A stretch of DNA of 6,439 nucleotides from JAOUEE01 sp051011595 (lineage in GTDB: Bacteria > Actinomycetota > Acidimicrobiia > Acidimicrobiales > SHLQ01). How positions within the stretch are numbered: the first letter of the stretch is position 1; the number at the start of each line of letters is the position of its first letter. The stretch is taken from NCBI GenBank assembly GCA_051011595.1, contig JBPCTQ010000274.1, positions 1-6,439 of the forward strand. The letters run 5' to 3'. Shown here piece after piece: positions 1 to 5,743 of the stretch. The notes under the pieces are model-generated. The model saw only the letters and a list, made by a program, of their open reading frames with translations. It did no database searches and was not told the DNA's origin. Both the position numbers and the translations under genes were made by a program.

Positions 1-181
1 GGCTGTATTCATCGCCTGACGGCTGACCGAACTCCGACGGCGCGGGTTGGCTGTATTCATCGCCTGCCGGCTGACCGAACTCCGACGGCGCTGACTGGCC
101 GTATTCTCCGCCCGTTTGCTGGTTGAAGTCGCCGACCGGGGGCTGGCTGAATTCGCCGGCCGGAGGCTGTCCGAAATCGCC
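1..181 (-). repeat. Eight-residue coding repeats ending in a 48-bp tandem duplication
   Basis: Within the RDD gene, residues 233-292 form units of eight with the pattern x-[D/E]-[F/Y]-[G/S/N]-Q-P-x-x: GDFGQPPA, GEFSQPPV, GDFNQQTG, GEYGQSAP, SEFGQPAG, DEYSQPAP, SEFGQPSG, DEYS... The acidic-aromatic pair recurs exactly every 8 residues (24 bases). The last units pair into a 16-residue, 48-base unit: bases 1-48 and 49-96 match at 44 of 48 positions by my count. The array continues past the left edge, so the full copy number is unknown. Near identity at DNA level suggests recent duplication or slippage. Confidence 0.85.
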
Positions 182-877
182 CGTCGGGGGTGGTGGGGCG
201 GCCACACCACCAGGAGGTGGTGGGGCATAACCCGCGGCCGGGGGTGGGGCGTACCCGCCGGGCGGCGGCGGTGCAGCGGCACCGGTGGGCGGTGGATAGC
301 CGGCGGCAACCGGCGCCGCCCACTGCTGACCCACTTCGTAGCCCGCGCCGCCGTCGAGCGGCGTTCCCACATCGGCCTTGTTGACCACTGCGGTGCCGGC
401 GGCCATGTCGCCCAGCCGTTTGTGGCCGTCGGTGACCAGTGCGCTGATGAGACCGATGAGGAAGCAGAAGAAGGCATCGACGATGAGCAACAACGATCGG
501 ACAAACGCCTTGCCCAGCCCACAGATGGCGCCGGTGTCGCGCCGGATCGTCTTGAGCCCGAGCATCGCCTTACCAGGCGTGGAACCGGTGGTGCCCTGCA
601 TGAACACGGCCGTGGCCAGCCAGTACAACAGCGGCACCAGCACGATGGCTGCGGCGTCGCTGCCCTCGGCGAAGAACGTGGTGTCGCCACTGTGGAAACA
701 CAACGTCGGGCTGTCGGTGCCGCCGCACGGGTTGAACCCGCCGGTCTCGATGCTGTCGCCCAGCGCCACGAACATGACGATGTAGATCACTGCGGCCAAC
801 AGCCAGTCGATGATGTAAGCGACGATGCGCTTGCCCATAACCGCCGTTGGGTCCCGGGGAGGTGCGTAGGTCTGCAT
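1..877 (-). CDS. RDD family membrane protein with proline-rich and octapeptide-repeat C-terminal tail (partial, 3' end beyond window)
   Basis: The minus-strand frame starting at ATG 877 stays open to the left edge, giving 292 residues without a stop. Residues about 14-165 match the RDD family: a first hydrophobic segment (18-39) with Arg17 and Asp24 in 'KRIVAYIIDWLL', a second (76-93), a short basic loop with 'TPGKAMLGLK' (100-109), a third segment (125-148), then the typical closing 'GHKRLGDMAAGTAVV' (151-165). RDD proteins are small membrane proteins, mostly of unknown function; some are linked to ion or sodium transport. Positive charges at 16-17 and 103-127 suggest an inside N-terminus, placing the 40-74 loop (with Cys51 and Cys60) and the tail outside; this is inference. 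Residues 194-231 are Pro/Gly/Ala-rich; from 233 an eight-residue repeat runs to the edge. ATG 877 is chosen because it includes an N-terminal 'YAPP' extension; Met14 (838) is an alternative start. No clear ribosome site precedes either. It is divergent from glyS. Confidence 0.88.
   Translation of the reverse strand, partial: MQTYAPPRDPTAVMGKRIVAYIIDWLLAAVIYIVMFVALGDSIETGGFNPCGGTDSPTLCFHSGDTTFFAEGSDAAAIVLVPLLYWLATAVFMQGTTGSTPGKAMLGLKTIRRDTGAICGLGKAFVRSLLLIVDAFFCFLIGLISALVTDGHKRLGDMAAGTAVVNKADVGTPLDGGAGYEVGQQWAAPVAAGYPPPTGAAAPPPPGGYAPPPAAGYAPPPPGGVAAPPPPTGDFGQPPAGEFSQPPVGDFNQQTGGEYGQSAPSEFGQPAGDEYSQPAPSEFGQPSGDEYS
185..298 (-). other. Proline-rich low-complexity segment of the RDD protein
   Basis: Codons for residues 194-231 encode runs of three or four prolines separated by Gly-Tyr-Ala or Gly-Gly (for example 'PPPPGGYAPPPAAGYAP'). 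This is a probably unstructured linker between the membrane domain and the octapeptide repeats. Similar Pro/Gly/Tyr-rich tails are common in actinobacterial envelope proteins; whether it spans the wall or binds a partner cannot be read from the sequence. Confidence 0.75.
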
Positions 878-893
878 GGCGCCAGTCTTGTCG

Positions 894-907
894 ATCGGCC
901 GGCCGAT
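894..907. promoter_or_regulatory. Perfect 14-bp palindrome upstream of the RDD gene
   Basis: ATCGGCCGGCCGAT is its own reverse complement and lies 16 bases upstream of the ATG of the minus-strand RDD gene, in the divergent intergenic region. It could be an operator for a dimeric regulator of that gene, or a short hairpin near the start of its transcript. In such GC-rich DNA a GGCC-centred palindrome can also arise by chance, so the call is weak. Confidence 0.25.
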
Positions 908-975
908 TTCGACGATCCTTCAAGGGCGGGGATCCGGGAGGTCCCAATCGCCGCTCCGCCCCCGGCCGCCGCCGG

Positions 976-981
976 TAGCCT
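976..981 (+). promoter_or_regulatory. Possible -10 box (TAGCCT) for glyS
   Basis: TAGCCT fits the actinobacterial TANNNT -10 pattern and stands out in otherwise nearly pure GC sequence. Transcription would start about 7 bases downstream, leaving a roughly 20-base leader containing the GAGGAG ribosome site. No convincing -35 element is seen 17 bases upstream, as is common in high-GC actinobacteria. It shares the core GGTAGnnT with the box before dnaG. Confidence 0.4.
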
Positions 982-998
982 GTGGAACCGCCGTCACC

Positions 999-1004
999 GA
1001 GGAG
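999..1004 (+). promoter_or_regulatory. Ribosome binding site GAGGAG deciding the glyS start
   Basis: GAGGAG ends four bases before GTG 1009. This favours GTG 1009 over the in-frame GTG at 982, which has no such site, directly abuts the candidate -10 box and would add nine residues unlike the family's N-terminus. Confidence 0.7.
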
Positions 1005-1008
1005 CGCC

Positions 1009-2331
1009 GTGACCACCCCCGACAGCGACCTGTTCGACAACGTCGTCAACCTGGCCAAACGCCGCGGTTTCGTCTTCCAATCGGCCGAGATCTACGGCGG
1101 CTTCCGCAGCACCTACGACTACGGGCCCATCGGCGTTCTGTTGCTCCGCAACGTCAAGGAAGCCTGGTGGCGTTCCATGGTGCAACTGCGTCACGACGTG
1201 GTGGGGCTCGACGCCGCGATCCTGTCACCCCCTCCGGTGTGGGAGGCCAGTGGCCACCTGCAGAACTTCACCGACCCGTTGGTCGACTGCCGCAGCTGCA
1301 ACGAGCGCTTCCGTGAAGACCAGCTCGAGGATCCCAGCACCTGCCCCCATTGCGGGGCCAACGACAGCTTCACCGAGGCTCGGGCGTTCAACCTCATGTT
1401 CAAAACCCACGCCGGCCCGGTGGAGGGCGCCGGCACCGAGGTCTACCTGCGGCCCGAGACCGCCCAGGGCATGTTCACCAACTTCATGAACGTGCTCAAC
1501 ACCAGCCGCAAGAAGCCGCCGTTCGGCATTGCCCAGGTGGGCAAGTCCTTCCGCAACGAGATCACCCCCGGTGGGTTCGTGTTCCGTACCCGCGAGTTCG
1601 AGCAGATGGAGATGGAGTACTTCGTCCCGCCTGCCGATGCCGACGAGTGGTACCAGTACTGGCGGGCCGAGCGGCTCCAGTGGTACATCGACCTCGGCAT
1701 TCCGGCCGAACAGCTGCGCCTGCGCGACCACGACGCCGACGAGCTGTCGCACTACTCGTCGGGCACCGCCGACGTCGAGTACCTGTTCCCGTGGGGGTGG
1801 GGCGAGCTCGAGGGCATCGCCAACCGGGGCGACTTCGATCTCACCCAACACGCCAAACACTCCGGCGAGCGCATCGAGTACTTCGACCAGGCGGCCAACG
1901 AGCACTATGTGCCCCACGTCATCGAACCGGCCGCCGGGGCCACCCGCTCGATGATGGCCTTCCTGTTGGCCGCGTACGACACCGAAGAGGTCAACGACGA
2001 CACCCGCACTGTGCTTCGCCTGCACCCCCGCCTGGCGCCGTACAAGCTGGCGGTGCTGCCACTGTCGAAGAAGGACACCCTCACCCCCAAGGCCCACGAG
2101 GTCTACGACCTGCTCAAGGGGCGGTGGATGACCGACTACGACGAGACCCAGGCCATCGGCCGCCGGTATCGCCGCCAGGACGAGATCGGCACGCCGTTGT
2201 GTGTGACGGTCGACTTCGACACCCTCGACGATGAGTCCGTCACCGTGCGTGACCGCGACACCATGGCCCAGGACCGGGTGGCCATCGCCGATCTGGTCGC
2301 CCATCTGGAACCTCGCCTCGAGACGGAGTGA
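1009..2331 (+). CDS. glyS: Glycyl-tRNA synthetase, single-chain dimeric type (EC 6.1.1.14)
   Basis: This cytoplasmic class II aminoacyl-tRNA synthetase joins glycine to tRNA-Gly using ATP. With the GTG start at 1009 the product is 440 residues, slightly short for the alpha-2 family. The N-terminus 'VVNLAKRRGFVFQSAEIYGG' (12-31) and 'YDYGPIG' are family hallmarks. Four cysteines (94, 97, 112, 115, as CRSC and CPHC) make an inserted zinc ribbon. 'LRPETAQGMFTNF' (147-159) and motif 2, 'FRNEITPGGFVFRTREFEQM' (181-200), form the adenylate site. Motif 3 is 'GATRSMMAFL' (310-319), with the arginine conserved. The anticodon-binding domain occupies about 340-436 ('RLAPYKLAVLPLSKK'). No key residue looks missing. 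Its stop overlaps the next ATG by one base, implying translational coupling. It is unrelated to the two-subunit GlyQ/GlyS enzyme of many other bacteria, although actinobacterial genes carry the glyS name. Confidence 0.96.
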   Translation: MTTPDSDLFDNVVNLAKRRGFVFQSAEIYGGFRSTYDYGPIGVLLLRNVKEAWWRSMVQLRHDVVGLDAAILSPPPVWEASGHLQNFTDPLVDCRSCNERFREDQLEDPSTCPHCGANDSFTEARAFNLMFKTHAGPVEGAGTEVYLRPETAQGMFTNFMNVLNTSRKKPPFGIAQVGKSFRNEITPGGFVFRTREFEQMEMEYFVPPADADEWYQYWRAERLQWYIDLGIPAEQLRLRDHDADELSHYSSGTADVEYLFPWGWGELEGIANRGDFDLTQHAKHSGERIEYFDQAANEHYVPHVIEPAAGATRSMMAFLLAAYDTEEVNDDTRTVLRLHPRLAPYKLAVLPLSKKDTLTPKAHEVYDLLKGRWMTDYDETQAIGRRYRRQDEIGTPLCVTVDFDTLDDESVTVRDRDTMAQDRVAIADLVAHLEPRLETE

Positions 2332-3920
2332 TGGCCGAGCCCATCACCACGGCCGACGGACTGGTTGCCGCGGTCGTTGCGGCCCGTGACCGGGGCGCCG
2401 AGGCTCGGTCCGAGGTGGTGGCGGCGGTGTCCACCGACCTGGTGGAGCAACTGCTGCACACCCAGCTCGACGCCGGCACGGCGCCGGTGGTCGCCACGGG
2501 TATCGCGGCATCGCCTGGGGCCGGCACGGGCCAGGTGTACTTCAGTTCCGCCGCCGCCATCGATGCCCTCGACCGGGGCGAGTTGATCGTGCTGGCCCGC
2601 CCCGAGACCACGCCTGCCGACGAGACGGCGATGCGGATGGCCGAAGGCATCGTCACCGCCCGGGGCGGGCTCACCAGCCATGCTGCGGTGGTGGCCCGCG
2701 GGCTGGGTATCCCTGCGGTCTGTGGCGCCGAGGCGGTGGCGTTCGCCGACGGCGTGATGCGAATCGGCGACACCACCATCGAACAAGGCGCCCTCGTCAC
2801 CGTCGACGGCGGGGCGGGCGAACTGCTCCTGGGGGCGGGCACGGTGAGTGCCGTCGACCCTCCCGACGAGCTCGACGAGGTGCTCTCGTGGGCCGACACC
2901 ATCCGCGGCGACCGCATCGCGGTGCGGGCCAACGCCGATACCGGTGCCGATGCCGCCCGGGCCCGGGCCTTCGGCGCCGACGGCCTCGGGTTGTGCCGCA
3001 CCGAGCACATGTTCCTCGGCGATCGACTGCCCCTCATCCAGCGGTACCTCCTGGCCCACGACGAGAGTGGCCAACAGCAGGCTCTCGACGAGTTGTTCGA
3101 GGTGCAGCGCCACGATCTGGGGGCGGTGTTGGCCGCCATGGACGGCCTGCCGGTGACCGTACGGTTGCTCGACCCGCCGCTGCACGAGTTCTTGCCACCG
3201 CTCGAAGAACTGGTGGTGAGCGATGCCCAGGGCACCCTCGACGATGCCGGCCGGGCCCTGTTGGCCTCGGCCCGCCAGTGGCACGAACAGAATCCCATGA
3301 TCGGCACCCGCGGCGTGCGGTTGGCCATCCTGCGGCCCGAGCTCTATCGCACCCAGGTGCGGGCCCTGCTGGCGGCGGCAGCCGACCGTCGGGCCGAAGG
3401 CGAGGACCCCCACGTCGAGATCATGGTGCCGTTCGTCGTCGATCGAGCCGAGCTGGCCCACGTCCGTCAGTGGATCGAATCCGAGGTCGAGGCCGTCGGG
3501 CTCGACCATGTCAGTGTCGGCGCCATGGTGGAGACACCTCGGGCCGCCCTGTTGGCCGGGTCGGTGGCCGCCGAAGCCGACTTCGTGTCGCTCGGCACCA
3601 ACGATCTGACCCAGACCACCTATGCGTTCAGCCGCGACGACATCGAGGCCCGACTGGTACGGGCCTACGTCGACGCGGGCATTCTCACCAGCAACCCCTT
3701 CGTCACCATCGACCAGGCCGGTGTCGGGTCGTTGATCGAAGGAGCGCTGTTCGCGGGGCGGGCCGCCCGCCCCGGCCTCGAAGTCGGAGTGTGTGGCGAA
3801 CACGGCGGCGACCCCGAGTCCATCGAATACTTCGTCGCGGTCGGTATCGACTATGTGTCCTGCTCGCCGTTCCGGGTGCCCATCGCCCGGCTGGCCGCAG
3901 CCCAGGCCATCTTGGGGTGA
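2331..3920 (+). CDS. PEP-utilising enzyme: phosphohistidine and PEP/pyruvate-barrel half of pyruvate phosphate dikinase, no ATP-grasp domain
   Basis: The 529 residues (ATG 2331; an in-frame GTG at 2328 is less likely) match the C-terminal portion of pyruvate phosphate dikinase (PPDK). Residues 33-50 ('VSTDLVEQLLHTQLDAGT') resemble the PPDK linker before the phosphohistidine domain. That swivelling domain covers about 54-170, with His117 as phospho-acceptor in 'TARGGLTSHAAVVARG'. The PEP/pyruvate TIM barrel covers about 190-529. Its ligands are visible: Arg278 in 'VRLLDPPLHEF', Arg327 in 'NPMIGTRGVR' (Thr326 replaces the usual His of GHRG), Glu401 in 'VETPRAA', Asn424-Asp425 in 'GTNDLTQ', and the proton-donor Cys488 in 'GVCGEHGGDP'. 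'GLCRTEHMF' and 'SCSPFRVPIARLAAAQA' are PPDK-specific rather than Enzyme I-like. PPDK is usually about 870-900 residues; the N-terminal ATP-grasp half is absent, and glyS lies immediately upstream, so no hidden exon or frameshift can supply it. The half could exchange phosphate between PEP and His117, but would need a partner to use ATP. Gene databases would probably label it ppdK-like. Confidence 0.9.
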   Translation: MAEPITTADGLVAAVVAARDRGAEARSEVVAAVSTDLVEQLLHTQLDAGTAPVVATGIAASPGAGTGQVYFSSAAAIDALDRGELIVLARPETTPADETAMRMAEGIVTARGGLTSHAAVVARGLGIPAVCGAEAVAFADGVMRIGDTTIEQGALVTVDGGAGELLLGAGTVSAVDPPDELDEVLSWADTIRGDRIAVRANADTGADAARARAFGADGLGLCRTEHMFLGDRLPLIQRYLLAHDESGQQQALDELFEVQRHDLGAVLAAMDGLPVTVRLLDPPLHEFLPPLEELVVSDAQGTLDDAGRALLASARQWHEQNPMIGTRGVRLAILRPELYRTQVRALLAAAADRRAEGEDPHVEIMVPFVVDRAELAHVRQWIESEVEAVGLDHVSVGAMVETPRAALLAGSVAAEADFVSLGTNDLTQTTYAFSRDDIEARLVRAYVDAGILTSNPFVTIDQAGVGSLIEGALFAGRAARPGLEVGVCGEHGGDPESIEYFVAVGIDYVSCSPFRVPIARLAAAQAILG

Positions 3921-3949
3921 ACGCGAGGAACACCCCCGAGAACCGCTGG

Positions 3950-3955
3950 TAGGTT
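3950..3955 (+). promoter_or_regulatory. Possible -10 box (TAGGTT) giving a leaderless dnaG transcript
   Basis: TAGGTT fits TANNNT and lies six bases before the A of the dnaG ATG (3962), the distance at which bacterial transcription starts. A transcript starting there would begin with the start codon. No Shine-Dalgarno sequence is present at a workable distance before 3962, which agrees with leaderless initiation, common in actinobacteria. The hexamer 17 bases upstream (GGAACA, 3927-3932) matches TTGACA only in its second half. Confidence 0.45.
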
Positions 3956-3961
3956 CGCGGT

Positions 3962-5743
3962 ATGGGAATCGCGGACGAAGACATCGCCAAGGTGCGACAG
4001 TCCGCCGACATCGTGAAGGTGGTCTCCGAACACGTCGCCCTGCGCAAGGTGGGGCGCAGCTGGGTCGGGCTGTGTCCTTTCCACAACGAACGCTCCGGTT
4101 CGTTCTCGGTGAACGCCGAGGAAGGGCTCTATCACTGCTTCGGCTGCAAGGCCTCGGGTGACACCATCACCTTTGTTCGCGAACTCGAGGGCCTCGACTT
4201 CGTCACCGCCGTCGAGAAACTGGCCGCCCAGTCGGGTGTCACCCTGCGCTACGACAACCAGCAACAGGGCGAACGCAGCAGCCGGCGCAAACGACTCACC
4301 GCGGCCATAGAGCAGGCCGTCGACTTCTACCACGAGCGCCTCCTGTCGGCCCCCGACGCCGGCCCGGCTCGGGCCTATCTCAAACATCGTGGCTACGACG
4401 GCGAGACGGTCCGCAAGTACCGGCTGGGATGGGCCCCCGACGAATGGGACGTGTTGGCCAAACACCTCGATCTGTCCGATCGGGATCTCAAGGACGCCGG
4501 CCTGGGGTTCGTCAACCGACGCCGCCGCCAGCAGGACTTCTTCCGGGCCCGGGTGTTGTTTCCCATCTTCGACGTGCAGGGCATCCCCATTGCCTTCGGC
4601 GGCCGCAAGATGCCCGACACCGAGGGCCCGAAGTACCGCAACACCTCCGACGACTGTGTGGTCTACGAGAAGAGCCGCACCCTGTACGGGCTGCACTGGG
4701 CCAAATCCAACATGGTGAAGGCCGGCGAAGACGGCGAAGCCATCATTTGTGAGGGCTACACCGATGTGCACGGTTTCGCCGACGTGGGTTACGAACGGGC
4801 GGTGGCCACCTGTGGAACGGCGCTCACCGAAGAGCATGTGAAGGTGCTCAATCGATTCGCCAACCGGTTGGTGCTGGCCTTCGACGCCGACGAGGCCGGT
4901 CAGGCCGCCGCCGAGCGTCTGCACCAGTGGGAGACCCAGTACGACCTCGATGTGGTGGTGGCCGATCTCCCGGGTGGGCACGACCCGGGCGACCTGGCCC
5001 GAACCGACCCCGACGGTTTGCGGCGTGCCGTCGACGAAGCCAAACCCTTTCTGCAGTTCCGGGTCGATCGGGTGCTGGGCGGGGCCGACCTGTCCAGTGC
5101 CGAGGGCCGGGCCCGGGCGGCACGGGCCGCGCTGGCGGTGGTGCGGGCTCACCCCAGTGTTCTGGTTCGTGACGACTACCTGGTCCAGATCGCCGATCGG
5201 TGTCGGGTCGATCCCGATCGGCTGCGCACCATGGCCGACGCACCGGTAGCCGACGAGGGACCGGTCCTGCTCGACGAGCCTCCCCGACCGCGCCAACGCC
5301 ACCGCGACACATCCGAAGACGAAGCCATCCGCCTGCTCATCCACGATCCCGACCAGATTCGTGCCGGTCTCGATCCGGTGTTGTTCGCCGACGAGCGGCA
5401 TCGGGCTGCGGCGGTGGCCCTCCTCCAGGAGGAGTCGGTGCATGCGGCTCTGGCCGTGGTCGACCCCGACCTGGGGGACTTCATCCGTTCCATGGCCGTC
5501 GGCGATGTCGACGCCGAAGGCGAGGACCTCATGGCCCGGCTCATCGATCGGGCGTCGCAACGGGTGCTCGACCGACTCCAGGCCGAGGCCCGAACGGCCG
5601 ATGATCCGGGGAGCTACGCCGAGCCCATCGCTTGGCTGAAGCACCGTATGGAAGACCTCCGCGAACGCGACACCCGCACGAAGGCCATCGACGCCGTGTT
5701 GCCGTGGCTGGTCGAACACAGCGAAGGGCGCACCGATGGCTGA
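3962..5743 (+). CDS. dnaG: DNA primase DnaG
   Basis: DnaG makes the RNA primers for replication at the fork, together with the replicative helicase. The product is 593 residues, normal for the family. The N-terminal zinc-binding domain has Cys38, His41, Cys59 and Cys62 ('CPFHNE' and 'YHCFGCKASGD'). The catalytic core includes 'RVLFPIFDVQGIPIAFGGRK' (197-216) and 'PKYRNTSDD' (223-231). The TOPRIM fold has Glu264 in 'CEGYTD' and Asp308/Asp310 in 'AFDADEAG', the metal-binding acidic residues. The region after about 435, opening with a Pro/Arg-rich stretch ('PPRPRQRHR'), is the variable C-terminal helicase-binding part. ATG 3962 is the start because 'MGIADEDIAKVRQSADIVKV' is the typical N-terminus. 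It begins 41 bases after the PPDK-like gene, with its own likely promoter, and its last eight bases overlap the sigma factor gene, so the two are probably co-translated. No unusual residues are seen. Confidence 0.97.
   Translation: MGIADEDIAKVRQSADIVKVVSEHVALRKVGRSWVGLCPFHNERSGSFSVNAEEGLYHCFGCKASGDTITFVRELEGLDFVTAVEKLAAQSGVTLRYDNQQQGERSSRRKRLTAAIEQAVDFYHERLLSAPDAGPARAYLKHRGYDGETVRKYRLGWAPDEWDVLAKHLDLSDRDLKDAGLGFVNRRRRQQDFFRARVLFPIFDVQGIPIAFGGRKMPDTEGPKYRNTSDDCVVYEKSRTLYGLHWAKSNMVKAGEDGEAIICEGYTDVHGFADVGYERAVATCGTALTEEHVKVLNRFANRLVLAFDADEAGQAAAERLHQWETQYDLDVVVADLPGGHDPGDLARTDPDGLRRAVDEAKPFLQFRVDRVLGGADLSSAEGRARAARAALAVVRAHPSVLVRDDYLVQIADRCRVDPDRLRTMADAPVADEGPVLLDEPPRPRQRHRDTSEDEAIRLLIHDPDQIRAGLDPVLFADERHRAAAVALLQEESVHAALAVVDPDLGDFIRSMAVGDVDAEGEDLMARLIDRASQRVLDRLQAEARTADDPGSYAEPIAWLKHRMEDLRERDTRTKAIDAVLPWLVEHSEGRTDG
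5723..5728 (+). promoter_or_regulatory. Ribosome binding site GAAGGG for the sigma factor gene
   Basis: GAAGGG lies inside the end of dnaG and ends seven bases before ATG 5736, a standard spacing. It supports the overlapping ATG as the sigma start rather than a downstream codon. Confidence 0.55.

Noticed and set aside
1..96. Direct repeats as a possible CRISPR or intergenic repeat element
   Set aside because: The repeats are adjacent without unique spacers, keep the reading frame (48 bases = 16 codons) and continue an amino-acid period seen in the rest of the tail, so they are coding repeats.
982..1008. Upstream GTG at 982 as the glyS start
   Set aside because: It lies directly after the candidate -10 box, has no ribosome site, and would add residues not typical of the family; GTG 1009 has GAGGAG at the right place.
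116..1012. Plus-strand open frame of 298 codons over the left part of the window
   Set aside because: The minus strand here encodes a clear RDD domain. The plus-strand product is a His/Arg/Gly-rich shadow without motif and would run across the divergent promoter region.
2136..3803. Long antisense open frame opposite glyS and the PPDK-like gene
   Set aside because: It has no recognisable domain and an unnatural Gly/His/Arg-rich composition. It mirrors the third-position GC bias of the well-supported sense genes, the usual shadow in high-GC DNA.
2331..3920. PTS Enzyme I (ptsI) or PEP synthase as the identity
   Set aside because: No HPr-binding N-terminal helical domain is present, and 'RLLDPPLHEF', 'GLCRTEHMF' and 'SCSPFRVPIARLAAAQA' are characteristic of PPDK rather than Enzyme I or PEP synthase.
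3942..3961. Inverted repeat ACCGC/GCGGT between the PPDK-like gene and dnaG as a terminator
   Set aside because: It is a five-base stem with a ten-base loop and no T-run; it is too weak for a terminator and overlaps the likely dnaG promoter.
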